Shown here piece by piece: positions 1-11,258 of a stretch of 64,000 nt of DNA. A program made the translations under genes and the position numbers. Origin of the DNA: Campanula takesimana (Eukaryota; Streptophyta; Magnoliopsida; Asterales; Campanulaceae). The notes below the pieces were generated by a model. The model searched no databases, was not told where the DNA came from, and was given only the letters and a program-made list of their open reading frames with translations. Position 1 is the first letter of the stretch. The number at the start of each line of letters is the position of its first letter. Where the stretch lies: the NCBI GenBank assembly GCA_026119855.1, contig JAOWBW010000599.1, positions 1 to 64,000 of the forward strand, read 5' to 3'.

Positions 1-234
1 ACACCCGCTTACTCCAACCATCCCCCTTCCCTCACCCCTCTTAATACCCATTTTACCCTTTTGATTTTGGCCTCTCCTTTGATTCCATCTCGCTGCTTTC
101 ATCGCAACCAAACCCACGTCAATCGCCGGCCCCGATCCCGAATCTTGGTCGCTCCGGTATAACATGAGTAATTTTTTCCCCTAACACTCTTACACTTTCT
201 ATTATTCAACTGATTGCCGTTTGATTTTAAACGG

Positions 235-3200
235 ATGGGGTTAAGTAAAACTGAAATCAATCTCCGAAGATTGCTTGCAGCGGCACCTCAACAACAAAAT
301 CACGCAAAATTAGTACATGTACGTATTCAGATTCGTAATCATGTCCTTCTCTCTCTACATTCATTTGAAATCTTGTGACGTTCGCATTTTTTTGTGGTTT
401 GTTTTTCCTGTGTGTCAATTTTTGATTGCACATTTCCTAGGTTATGAAATCGATTTTTGTTATTCAATCAACTCGGTAATAGGCTGCATAGTGAATGAAC
501 AAAAGTACTCCCTCCGTCCCAAAATAAGTGTTGTTTTTGCCTTGCCAAACATTGCCAAGGATTGTGCTCTACTTGTTCGTGCCATTGTAAGATTGCGCTA
601 CAACATTTTCTTTCCAAAGAAGGTGACATTAATTTTGGAACGAATCAAAAGGGAAAACACGACACTTATTTGGGACTGAAACGGTATTAGATAGCGCTAG
701 TTATATATTAGCCTTTGATCACACATATGAAGCTTGAATAATTAGTTCATATGATATTATACTCAGTGGCGGATCTAGGATTTTTTGACAGCGGGTGCAC
801 ATTTTACACTACAAAACTTCAAACCAGATTTTACACTACAAAGTGGACTAGTTAAATAAACTTGTAGTAGAAAATGAGAGAGAATAAAAAAGTACTCCCT
901 CCTTCTCGGTTTAAAGTTCTTAGTTTAATTCTGCACGCTTATTAAAAAATCAAGTGAAAAAACAAAGAAAAATGGACCAACAAAAGTAGGGAGGTGGAGA
1001 TATAATTGTCCTAAACACTATAAAGCAAATGAGTGAAAAGGAAGTTAGGTAAGTATTGGTTTTGTAATAAATGAAATTTTGAGTGCAAGATTTTCTAAAG
1101 CACTATTTATATTTTTCCATTTATGGAATAAAGCAATTAAAAACTTTAAAACTGGGGCAGACCAAAAAAAAAAGTAAGAACCTTAAAAACGAGGGAGTAG
1201 TAGAAAATGAGAGAGAATAAAAATATAGTAGTTATATTTGAAATTATTATAGGAAACCCAAAGTGGCCTTGTTAAATTGAACTAGTAGAAAATGAGAGAT
1301 AAGGAAAAAAATTCTGGTTAGCGTTGAGAGTCGAACCTGGGTAGCCTGTAATGAAGTTTTATAAGAAACTCCATTACCACCAGAACACATAGCTACTTAT
1401 ATATCTTATCACGGTGTTATATATTTATCCATTGTGCGGGTGCACTTAATAAACAAGGTTTAAGAAAAAAATTAATTTTAACTACAAATTTCAGTTGACC
1501 GGGGTGCACGTGTACACCCTGCTAGAACATAAGATCCGCCCATGATTATACTCTCATCTAAAATGTCCAAGATGTAGTTGATATACACTCAGTAGTGTTT
1601 CAAGGTTTGTACGATTATATGTACTAGCTTTTGATGTTAGACTGCAATGAGTCTCACCTATAAAAACTAGTGGTTGGGTTAGTAAAGTGTGTCGGACTCT
1701 ATTTAAAATTTATATATGTGAGCTGATGAGTAGCTGCTACCCATAGATATGCTGATGTTCACCCACATGCCATGTTGCCGTTATTTATCTTAATTCGACG
1801 GTGGCATTTACTGTTTTGCTTCTCTTAGTTTCTGAAAGATTATGGTTTCTTAAGACATATTGGCGTTTTTTTGGCTCATGTCGAGTGGCGTCTTTGCAGT
1901 ATGTTACCACTTTAAGAGAACAGCTTGAGCAATTGGCTGAAGAGAGAACTCCAGAAGGAGTACCAAGGTCTATGTTCTATCTTTCTAACTTTCATACTTG
2001 GTTCAGGTTTCATGCCCTTCACCATGTTGACATGTTATAACGTTCTTAATTCAATTGGATTATTGCCTGGTTACTCCCAAAGCAAAAGTATTGTCTCAAT
2101 TTAATTGTAAAGAAATAGAGAAGATTTATTTTTTACTACTGATGGGTAACTTCTAAGCGTTTGAAGATGCTCCAACTCCCCAGCGTATTAGAGTGAGCCA
2201 TTTAGGTCAGAGGCAGCATTAAGGAGATCTGAAGTTATATTAAATTCAAGTGAAGGTTCTTGGGTTTCATATTTGTGCATATTCGGGTAGAAACGTCCAC
2301 TTTTTATGCTTTCAGTAAATGTTAAAATGAGTGGCTTTTATATTCAACTGAACAGCTCATCTCATATGCTCTGATGCATCAGTTAGAAGTCATATGTCCC
2401 ATCTGGAAAAATTCTACTTACAGCATTGGTTGAGGTGATTGTAAAGCTGTTACCTTTTATTTTGGTACTTTTTAAGTTGGCTAGAACATTCAGGGATTTT
2501 ACCGAGGTACTATACTCTAGTTAATCTTATGAGAAACTTAAAGATCCCAATATATCTTTGTTGGAGTCAGACGTGGCTAGTAAAGCATGTCAAGCTCGCT
2601 AGCATTAACTCGACAAAATAATCAGTACACACTGTTCCCTCTATTCATATGATAAGGTATTAGAGAATGAATACGATCCAATTTTAAGCTTATTAACTCT
2701 TCTTCTTTTCATGTTTCAATAGGATATCGAAAGCAACTGTTAATGATTATTCGCAGAAAATTGAAGCAATTGCAGCTAAGTTAGCTGCTCCAGTGGTCGG
2801 TCTATTTCTCATTCCCAGTTTGACCTTTCATATTAATTTTGATACTGTTATGCTTCATACTCCCTCTGTCCCGGAATAAATGTCGCCTTTTTTGTACGTT
2901 AGTACGAAGGAACTTTGAGCAATAATTCTAGGTCAATTTTATTATCCTAATGAAAATTTAAAAATAGTTATTGATATTTATAATGGTGTATCAATAACAA
3001 GCTTTATTATTTTATTAGGATCATACTTGTCAAAGGCGTCGCCCGCCTCGCCTTTTTGGTCGCCTCTCAAGGTTATCGCCTCTCCGCATAAAGGCAGGCG
3101 CATGGTAGCCTTTTTAGGTGAGGCGTCGCCTTTGTGGGTGAGGCGAGAGGCGTGCGAGGCGTCGCCTTGTGAGAAAGGCGTGATTAATGAAACCACAACG

Positions 3201-6200
3201 TTTTTTTCTCTCTCGTTTTTAATTGAGTGCCCTAGTCTAGCCCTCCAATCGACTAAATCGACAAATCCAGAAGTCGAGGCGAGAAAGGGACAAGAGGAAA
3301 GGGTCGGCGAACCAAATCGATCGTTCAGACGATCGATTGACTTAACGAACGCGATGGCGGCGATGAGAGGCGACGTCTACCAGACAGCGCCAACGAGGCA
3401 AGTTCGACGAGTTTCAGATAATATTTGTCTAATTTCCTCCTCTTTTGCGTTCTTACTGCGTCGTTTTTGGTTTTGGGTAGAAGATTTATTACACTAAGCT
3501 CCCCTCCTCGTCCCCCTGATCTTTTCAAACTTTCATTTGGCTTATTTCCTATTGAGTCCCTATCATTAACATGATTTACCAAGTCTTTTTATATGTTGCA
3601 TGTGTATATACATTTTTCAATTATTTTCCTATTTTTCCACCTTGCTTGCCTTTTTGGCGCCCGCCTCTCGCCTCGCCTTTCGCCTCTCTCAGGTACCTCT
3701 CGCCCGCCTCTCGCCTTTGACAAGTATGATTAGGATAACTAAATCAACCTAATTGTTTGCTCAAAAGTTACTAACGTACGAAAAAGGGCGACATTTTACA
3801 TCGGGACAGAGGGAGTAATAATTTATTGGGCTGACTAGATATCCAACTGCTTTAGTGGGAAAGTGGGTGGTTATTATAAAAGAAGTGGATAGTTATTTAA
3901 CTTGGCAATCAAGAAAATTGTCACGAGGCTTCATTGTCGTTGTTCTTACCTTATACTCGTTCAGAAAATGATGCGTTTATAACTATATAGAGTCAATGGA
4001 GATGCCTTCAGTAAGTAATGTTTGCTGTAGTTGGTGGGAAGAGGTACTAGTATATTATGAATGTTTAAGGTGTTCTTAGTAGAAAAATCTGTTGGGCAGG
4101 GATGCTGCTATGTGCCTAATACGCGTTTTCTAGTCCACACCAAATGGTCTTATGTTCACCCTTTTTGTTATCTGCCTTATAAACAGCCGGGTCTAGCCCA
4201 AATAAATACAGGGGCTGCATTAGGCAGGTTAATCCTTTATGATCAATGGGTAGACTTCTGCATGTCCATTGGCGAAGGTATTAAGTGGTACTTGGTGGAA
4301 GCTCTAAAATGTTGCTTCCTCCATCCCAGATTAAGGTTCACAATTTTCTTTTTTGTACGTCCCAATGTAAAGTTCACACTTTACTTTAGGGCAAATTGCA
4401 ATTTGGCAACCTGAGTTTTACACATAGTTTCCGTACGCCACCTAGGAGTTAAAATCTGTAGATTTGTGCCTAAGTTTGTATTTTTTTAGCAGAGTTGTGT
4501 CCTAATTTTTATTTTTTTAGCAATCTGGTATAAAAACTAACGAAGTCTTTAAATTATTGACGGGTTAGAAGCCATGTGCCATTCACATGACATTTTAAAA
4601 GGTAATTTCGTCATTTAAAGTATGCAATATTAAACTAAAGATACCAAAACTAAATCTCATAGCTAAAAGGGCCCAAGGAAAACATATAAATTTACAAATA
4701 ACTGCTTCCCTTCCTAGTAACCACCTAATCCGACTCATCGCCTCTCTCGCTTCTCGTTCTACAGCGCCGCCATTGTCAATATCCGCCGGCAATCAAAATC
4801 CAGTCATTACCACCGTCCTCTTGCTATCTTCCTCTCTTCCTTCTATCCGCGTTCCTCCCCTCTTCCACACAACCTAGAAATCAAAAGGTGTGACTAGAAA
4901 AAACAAATATCGAAACCCTCACTCTGTGTCTATAATCCCTGAAAGTCGTCATCTCACTGCTCTTTGTTCGCAGTGTCATTAGCCCCCAAAACCTGTAAAC
5001 CCCCAAATTCCTAAACCCTATTTTCTTTGATATCCTTAATTTCGAATCAAAGAAATCAGATCCAGAAGGTTTGCTTTTTGGTTTTATATTTTCCTTAATT
5101 CTGTTTTTTTTTTCCCTCCTATTTGTTGGTGTTAATTGCAATTGTTGTTGTTGTAATGCCGGTCACGGTGGTTGACAGTCGGTGGTGGGCGATGGTACGA
5201 TGCTAGTAAGATGATGGTGTGGTGGTGGGGGTGAGATTGGTGATTGTATTTTATTATTTTTAAATTCTGGATTTTGGTTGAGGGCGCATTACTATTTGAG
5301 TGTTAGGTTAAAGGCTAAAAATGGTGTTTGGTGCGGCGGGGTGGCAGTTTTAGGGGTGGTGGCTGCGGTTTGGTGGTGGTAGGCATGTTGCTGAAGACTT
5401 GGGAGTTTTTAATGATTAAATAACATTTATGCCCTTAAGATTTGTTCCTGAATGACTATAATGCCCTTTAAATAGTCATGTGAACGGCACATGGCTTCTA
5501 ATCCGTTAATAATTAAATGATTTCGTTAGTTTTATACGATTTTATACCGGATTGCAAAAAAAAAATACAACTCAGTTTACCTATACGCAGGATTTAATTT
5601 TTGGGTGGTGTACTGCAACTATGTGTAAAACTTAGGTTACTAAATTGCAATTTACCCCTTACTTTATTCCCAACAACAACAACAACAACATTACCCCAGT
5701 GCCGCAAAGGCTCCCACCTATGGTGGGGTAAGGGGGGGTCGGATGTACGCAGCCTTGCCCTGTATTAAAGCACAGAGAGGCTGTTTCCAGATGACCCATG
5801 ATGAAAATTGCGTCGAAAATTGCATGGACTGACTGCTGCTTCATCACAAAGAAGCGCAGACAGTTTAGTGACCCATTTTGCTTTATTCCATCATATCCCA
5901 AGCCAAAAATAGTGAGTCTTTGGCTCCATCGGAAATGATGGAAACTTTACTTTATTCCCAAAATGACAAAAAATGAATAGTGTTTTAAACATATATGACC
6001 TCATACTTGTTGGATAATTACGATAAAGAAAACCTATGCTTAACTAACCTTACTTACCAACTTGAATTATATATAGTGTTTTGGACAATTATGTCCCCAA
6101 CCCACTTGAATTTTTTTACCCCCTTTATAATGTTTTCTTAATAAGCGGAAAACCCAAGGTGTGAGCCTTCCTCTGGGACGGAGGGAGTATTATTTTTGCA

Positions 6201-9200
6201 AGTGAAAGTAATTAGCTTCGTCTAATTTGGACCCTGAGGGGATGAGAAGCATGTTGTTGGACTACTCGGAGCTTCATCTGTCTGTTCTAGTAATTACTAT
6301 CAAGTGTTGCCGGTTTGTAATAAATCCTTGCCATTTCGAATACAAGTGATAACCACATCCATTATTTTTTTAAATACATGGAGACACTTTGTTTTTATTT
6401 TACTTTTTTGTAGTTCTATGGAAAAAAAAAAACTAGAGAAGATTTTATGTATTTACATATAACAATTTTCTTTTTCTTGGAGAATATCAGTTGGATACGC
6501 AAGCATCCCAGGAACAGGTTAGTGAGACAATAGTGATTGGAAGGCCTTCTAAACAGAAGAGGAAGGCTTTCCCTCGTCTCCAACATTAAGGAGGAGAAAT
6601 GTTGTGTGAGTCAAACTCTTAGTTACATTAGATTTTGTTAATATTTCTGGGCATCTTATTTTACTTGATTGTTTTTCAAACAGTCCGCCATCAAAGTTCA
6701 AAGATAAAGCCAATGATACTATTGAAGCTAATCAGACGGCTGCTATCAAATTGGATTCTGCAGCACAGGCACATATTGTGAAGCACAGGTACTTCTTTTC
6801 ACTTATTCACACTTACATTTGTTTGAACTACTAAAATGAGTCTCGAGCTCTGGTGCACTGTCATTCCGAATACTTCCTTAGCTTCATTATACCATAATGC
6901 TGCAAAAGTGTGTGAGCACCTCATGTATCACCATATTTTGAAAACAAAAGAAACTCAAATTTTGAATGTCTATTTATGGCTCTAATTGTTGGTTATAATA
7001 GTAATAAAACCATTTAGCTGCCACTTCATGATAGACCTCCAGACACAAGAATGGAAAGGGAGTCGGGTTGCATAAATCATGGCTAGGATCACGAAGTTGT
7101 TACAATGGCTAAAGCTGTGATGCTGAATTATGGGTTGCTTCGGTTACTTTCTTTTCTTTCTTTTAGGACTATAAATAAGAGTCAATATAGAGGAGAAAAT
7201 CATCCAGAAAATTATATTTTAAGTCTATTGACGTGGGAGAGTTTCCAGCCTCTAGAATTGCTAGGAGGGTTAGGAGAGTTTCCAGTCTCTATAATTACTA
7301 TGAAAGATTCATTATCTTAATATAATTGTCTTTAGTTTTGTTATCTCTTTCAAAATGGTATCAGAGTTATCTCGATCGGGATAGCTCAGGTGAAATGATG
7401 GAGTCTGATGCTTATGATGGTTATTTTTTGATTGGAGTCGATCCACAAATCCTCCTTGAACTACCGAAAGGCAAAGATGAGTTAGAGATGTGTGCTTCAG
7501 CATTCCTTGAGAGAATTGTCCAGACAAATTCGTTCGATGAATATGTTGAAGAGTTTCAGATAGTTCGCTCTAAATTGGAGACTGTAGCCTCATACATGTG
7601 CGAAGAACTAACTGAAGGATTTTTTCTGGAGCATTTCATTGTTGGGCTGGAAGAAGAAAGTAGGTCGTATGTCAAACGGCTTATACCGCGTACGGTTTAT
7701 GAGGCTCAAAGGTATGCAAATTATCTCAAAGAAAAGTCACTTGCAAAGTGTTATCAGGAGGCAAAACGTACGCAGGATTCTAACTGTTTCAAATGATTTT
7801 GACGACGAGGTAAGTGCTAATCCTATTGACAAATCTATTAATGTTGCTAAAGATTATACAAGTTGTCAAGACTACAAACGAAGTTGAGGTCCAAGTTGAG
7901 AAGAATGTTGTAGATGTAGAATGTGGCCCGGAGAAAATATTTCTCCAGCTGGGGTTGGCGCTCTTTCTATATTGGAAACAGATATTGGAAACAGATGGCA
8001 GTTCCATTTTGGGAGATGGACCTACTGTATTCAATATTAATGGAGTTCATTACAGTACTCCAGATCGTAGTGATGGGGAGTTTGTGATTGTTGTTGATGA
8101 TGATCGGACTGCGAGATTTGCTCGAACGGAAGACAATAATCACAGGGATGACAAGGGAGACAATATGGATTACAGTAGTGTGGATTCACTTTCAACAGTC
8201 TCATATGATGCAATGAATGGGCAAAGTACAAAGAGAGACAGACCTGTTTCATAAAATTCCTAGGAGAAAAACTAAAGATATTGCTTGAATCAGGTGTCGA
8301 ATGTATTTGCGCAACAATAATTTGTGGTGATCTTTAATTGACAGTTAAATTAAAGGAGTTTGGACACCATTTCATGAATAAGAGGTCTGGTTTAGTAGAT
8401 GAAGTGAAGGTGTTCCTCCTGTAATTTGTTTACAGGCTGAAAATATAAAAATGAGTTTGGGCATATCGTACGAGTTGTTGTGGGATCTAGGAGGTATCTA
8501 CGTGAAAGTCGCAGAGGCTAGGGTTACGGTTGAACAACTGGCTTTCTCACCACACCAATTCCACCTCTACCCCCCCCCACATCCGGCTCAGTTGATTCTC
8601 CTGGATATTGAAGAGGATATTATTGGGATGAAATAAATATATGGCATTGATGCTCAGTTAGGAGGTGAGGCTTTTGACATTAGGATGATGAATCAGTTTG
8701 TTAAGGAATTCAAGAGGAACAATAAGAAGGATATTAGTGGCAACACAGGGGCACTGAGGATGCTGAGGTCAACTTGCGAGAGAGAACTATTGATCAAGCG
8801 GAAGGATTTGACCTATTTTACAGCCACATGGGAGGAATGTTCCATGATGCAAAATCAGTTTCCTAATACTCACCTCGAGGAGAAGGTGGAAGTTTGGGCG
8901 GAGGGTAATGAATAGACCTCCAGACACAAGAATGGAAAGGGAGTCAGGTTGCTTAAATCATGGCTAGGATCACGAAGCTTTTACAATGGCTAAAGTTGTG
9001 ATGCTGAATTATGGGCTTGAAGATTGCTTCGGTCACTTTCTTTTCTTTTCTTTTCTTTTAGGACTATATATAAGAGGCAATATAGCGGAAAAAATCATCC
9101 AGAAAATTATACTCCCTCCGTCCCAAAATGATCTTCTCATTTGCCATTTTTCATTGTCCCAAAAAGTTCTTCCCATTTTAACAATGTAGGCTTAAATGTG

Positions 9201-10710
9201 CATACACACAACATGGCTAGTGAAGCAAGTATTCACACCCTTAAAAAGTTTGAATAGTCAAACGTGAAGATCATTTTGGGATGGAGGGAGTATTTAAAGT
9301 CTATTGACTTGGGAGAGTTTTCCAGCCTCTAGAATTGCTGGGAGGGTTAGGAGAGCTTCCAGTCTCTATAATTACTAGAAGATCCATTATCTTAATATAA
9401 TTGTCTCTTACTTTTGTTATCTCTATCACTTCACTTGATAAGATGCTTACTGAAATTTTAAAATCCTTTCCTCAGTGCTGGCTGATTAATATTAATGGCC
9501 TTAACTTAGGATCAGGAACAAAACTGTCACTGTCACTGTCTATCACATACTTCAGGTATACAGTATTATAAGATGCATTTTCAATTGGATTATACTCCCT
9601 CTGTCCTGGCTTAAACTTCAACATAATTTTCAGGCGCAAGAATTTAAAAGGGTTGTTTTATTATAAAATATAGATTGTGGGGGTAAGGTGTTGTGTGTGT
9701 ATAGAAAGTAGGGTGAGAAATAGTGAGTAGCTCTTGTTAGTATGACATGTGGGGCCCATTAAATAAAGAACTACTTCCTCCGTCCCAGAGTATATGTCCA
9801 CCCTCTCATTTGCACGGAGATTAAGAAATGGTGGAAGTGATGCAAGTGTTGTGAGTATAAAAGTAAAGTAGGAGAGAGAATGAGTGGGTGGGAATAGTAA
9901 GTTGATTGGTGTTGTGAGTATAAAAGTAGGAGAGAGAATGAGTAGGAGGAATAGTAAAGATTCTTTGCCATTTTAGGAAGTGGACATATACTCTGGGACG
10001 GACTACAAAGGAAAGGTGGACATATACTCTGGGACGGAGGGAGTATTAACTATTATAAACTTTTATTTTATGTGATTTTGAACTAATGAGTGGGACACCC
10101 AGAAGGGAAATTTTTGAAGGTGGGACGGAAGGAGTACAACTTAAAAAGGTCTGGACTCTGAAAGAGAGATGCCATCCGTTTTTCGTCAGTCATACTTTAC
10201 CTCTTAATCCATTCGAGTTGAAAATGAATGTATTCAAATGAGAATTAGGAAAATCATGCTAGGCTTCTGCCTTGTATTTTTTCAATGAGAATTAGGCAGT
10301 TAAAAGTCAAGTCCAGTCAAGAATTATATGGTCAATTACTCTTGTTGTCTTAAACAGGAGGCTACAAGAAGACTTAACAGATGAAATGGTTGGGTTGGCA
10401 AAACAACTGAAAGAAAGTAGTCAAATGATGAGTCAATCCCTGAAAAACACTGAGAAAGTAAGTGACTAAACTTTATTATTATTATTATACGAGTATAATA
10501 AAGATTGACAGCTTACATAGAATTTGAATGCAGATTCTTGATTCAACAGAGAAAGCAATTGAGCATAGCTTGGCAAGCACTGGGCATGCCACTGCACGAG
10601 CAGTTGATGTTTACTCAAAGAGTTCCAAGACTTGTTGTTTACAGTGGCTTCTCATCTTTGCGATGACGTGCATCTTCATCATGGTCGTCCTTCTCATTCG
10701 TGTTACTTAG
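235..10710 (+). CDS. USE1: USE1-type SNARE (Golgi-to-ER fusion), 7 exons, one frameshift
   Basis: Exons by frame and GT-AG sites: 235-318, 1900-1967, 2723-2795, 6491-6605, 6684-6788, 10358-10457, 10534-10710. The product would be about 240 residues if one base were added in exon 4. An N-terminal helix (residues 1-30) is followed by a coiled coil (TLREQLEQLAEE). The SNARE-like heptads include EDLTDEMVGLAKQLKESS and the KILDSTEKAIEHSLAST stretch. A C-terminal membrane anchor (LLIFAMTCIFIMVVLLIRV) ends the protein. This matches plant USE1, a tail-anchored ER SNARE used in retrograde Golgi-to-ER fusion. Exon 4 reads AAA at 6551-6553 where the downstream frame needs one more base; as given the frame ends at a TAA near 6588. 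All splice sites and the rest of the frame are intact, so this is either a very recent lesion or a homopolymer error in the assembly. Confidence 0.88.
508..683. mobile_element. Stowaway-like MITE in USE1 intron 1
   Basis: The left end reads CTCCCTCCGTCCCAAAATAA after a TA dinucleotide. The right end (ACTTATTTGGGACTGAAACGG then TA) is its decayed inverse. It lies in the first USE1 intron and has no coding content. Confidence 0.7.
764..1544. mobile_element. Non-autonomous hAT-like element, TSD ATTATACT
   Basis: The element begins CAGTGGCGGATC and ends with the inverse of CATGGGCGGATC. It is flanked by a perfect 8-bp duplication ATTATACT (756-763 and 1545-1552), as expected for hAT. It contains a nested MITE (895-1197) and several copies of a GTAGAAAATGAGAGA-type stretch near 867, 1200 and 1285. 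No transposase is visible. It is related to the element at 21573-22121. Confidence 0.8.
895..1197. mobile_element. MITE nested in the hAT element
   Basis: The left end CTCCCTCCTTCTCGGTTTAA and right end TTAAAAACGAGGGAG form imperfect inverted repeats, each bordered by TA. It sits inside the hAT-like element, so it inserted later. Confidence 0.65.
2860..3815. mobile_element. Stowaway-like MITE split by a hAT element
   Basis: The left end CTCCCTCTGTCCCGGAATAA and right end inverse (CATCGGGACAGAGGGAG) are flanked by TA. Its inner arms contain TTTGAGCAATAATT and a TATAATGGTGTA stretch that recur in the MITE at 62798-63044, so the two are one subfamily. The middle is a separate element (3022-3728). 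It lies in USE1 intron 3. Confidence 0.8.
3022..3728. mobile_element. hAT-like foldback with AGGCG-rich ends, TSD ATTAGGAT
   Basis: It has perfect 17-bp inverted termini (CATACTTGTCAAAGGCG) and an 8-bp duplication ATTAGGAT at 3014-3021 and 3729-3736. The subterminal arms are full of short GCCTC/GAGGCG repeats, much more GC-rich than the surroundings, as is common for transposase-binding regions of hAT elements. The centre (about 3200-3650) has open frames on both strands with no recognisable domain. It is inserted in the MITE at 2860-3815. Confidence 0.85.
4389..5658. mobile_element. Long-TIR MULE-like element, TSD TTACTTTA
   Basis: Termini GGGCAAATTGCAATTTGG and the inverse of GGGGTAAATTGCAATTTAG open inverted arms about 230 bp long; for example GAAGCCATGTGCC near 4570 pairs with GGCACATGGCTTC near 5490. 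An 8-bp repeat TTACTTTA flanks it at 4381-4388 and 5659-5666. The interior (4680-5400) looks unlike the arms: a C/T-rich leader-like stretch, then G-rich sequence. It could be a captured gene piece (Pack-MULE style), but no protein domain is recognisable. Confidence 0.7.
5674..5946 (-). mobile_element. SINE with Angio-type 3' domain and TTG tail
   Basis: On the minus strand the 3' half carries GAAACAGCCTCTCTG, a GCAAGGCTGCGTACATCCGA block, CCCTTACCCCACC and a (TTG)n tail. This is the conserved 3' domain shared by TS/Au-like plant SINEs. A 13-15 bp target duplication (TTACTTTATTCCC) flanks it at 5659-5671 and 5947-5959 and partly overlaps the duplication of the older MULE-like element. The 5' head does not show clear A and B boxes to my reading. 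Confidence 0.8.
7029..7352 (+). repeat. Left LTR of intronic retroelement
   Basis: A direct repeat of 8909-9428 minus its MITE. It begins TGATAGACCTCC and ends ATCTCTTTCA. Confidence 0.85.
7396..8915 (+). pseudogene. Degenerate gag-like region of the intronic retroelement
   Basis: The frame 7326-7796 encodes a gag-type segment: EYVEEFQIVRSKLETV and FFLEHFIVGLEEESRSYVKR, then a typical PRTVYEAQRYA helix. This resembles the C-terminal part of plant retrotransposon gag. Further open stretches (7814-8254, 8451-8636, 8685-8915) are in other frames and acidic, with no protease, RT or integrase motif. The reading is of a decayed gag with an uninformative remainder. Confidence 0.55.
8909..9428 (+). 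repeat. Right LTR of intronic retroelement
   Basis: It matches the left LTR from TGAATAGACCTCC to ATCTCTATCA. It is interrupted by the MITE at 9112-9290, which inserted at the TA of AAATTATATT. Confidence 0.85.
9112..9290. mobile_element. Stowaway-like MITE inside the right LTR
   Basis: Near-perfect ends CTCCCTCCGTCCCAAAATGA and the inverse (GATCATTTTGGGATGGAGGGAG), with TA on both sides. The empty site is preserved in the left LTR, which proves insertion after the retroelement formed its two LTRs. Confidence 0.92.
9595..10134. mobile_element. Stowaway-like MITE, outer copy
   Basis: Ends CTCCCTCTGTCCTGGC and the inverse GTGGGACGGAAGGAG, both next to TA. A second MITE (9774-10043) is inserted inside. 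It lies in USE1 intron 5. Confidence 0.75.
9774..10043. mobile_element. Stowaway-like MITE nested in another
   Basis: Left end CTTCCTCCGTCCCAGAGTAT and right end ATACTCTGGGACGGAGGGAG, with TA on both sides. The right terminus is present twice (about 9976-10002 and 10014-10043), a local duplication. It is the same subfamily as 57812-58086. Confidence 0.85.
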
Positions 10711-11258
10711 CTTCTTTTCTTCCATCTTCTCCTCAACCTTTGTTTCGTTTCGTTTCATTTCGTTTCTACAAATGCATTCTCCAACTTCTGTGTATTATGT
10801 AGTGTATGATTGCTCATCTTAGAGACACATTCACTATCCCCATCATCCACTAACCCCATTTGAATATATATTAACACAAGTCAAACGAATATTAACTGAT
10901 GCTACATTGATGTTGCGATGTCGTCAACTCATACCTCAATCGGCCTTTGGCATCCCAGAATTTTCAAGAACGAACCTGAATTGAACAATTTATTGGCGAA
11001 TTTGTAAAGCCAGGCAGGATCGCGATTAACATTTTTTTCCGTGTCTGATTGAGTTGGAGGGCAAGGATCCACATAGGATTTCGTTAACCTTTTTTTTTTT
11101 TTTTTTTTTTTTAATAATCTGAGTAGGGGGGCGAGGGTAATGGATGCATATCAATAATACCGTGGTTTTTTTTTTTTGCTTAAAACTAACAACAGTGGTC
11201 AAAAAATCAAAAATCGAAGATCGAACAAAGTAAAATGGGTCAAAAGTAACTTGGTCAA
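10711..11258. other. USE1 3' region and spacer
   Basis: Holds the probable USE1 3' UTR (TTCGTTTCGTTTC repeats just after the stop) and a T-tract near 11090-11112. The 5-bp target GTCAA (11254-11258) borders the Athila-like element. No gene is seen. Confidence 0.6.

Larger units (their letters stand above)
4315..6187. mobile_element. Stowaway-like MITE carrying two nested insertions
   Basis: The left end CTTCCTCCATCCCAGATTAA and the right end inverse (CTCTGGGACGGAGGGAG, then TA) bracket a short MITE sequence. A long-arm MULE-like element (4389-5658) and a SINE (5674-5946) sit inside it. The left TA is mutated. It is in USE1 intron 3. Confidence 0.65.
7029..9428 (+). mobile_element. Small LTR retroelement in USE1 intron 5, TSD CTTCA
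   Basis: LTRs 7029-7352 and 8909-9428 start TG and end CA, with a perfect 5-bp duplication CTTCA at 7024-7028 and 9429-9433. The primer site TGGTATCAGAG begins at 7356 (initiator-Met tRNA type). A purine-rich tract (GGGCGGAGGG) precedes the right LTR. The right LTR is longer because a MITE (9112-9290) sits in it. The interior is only about 1.5 kb with gag-like remains and no pol, so it is non-autonomous. Confidence 0.88.

Noticed and set aside
1321..1400. tRNA-like stretch (GTCGAACCTGGGTAGCC) in the hAT element
   Set aside because: The B-box-like part is not accompanied by a pairing acceptor stem or anticodon arm.
3027..3497. 156-residue open frame in the hAT element
   Set aside because: Composition follows the GAGGCG repeats, there is an opposite-strand frame over the same place, and no domain is recognised.
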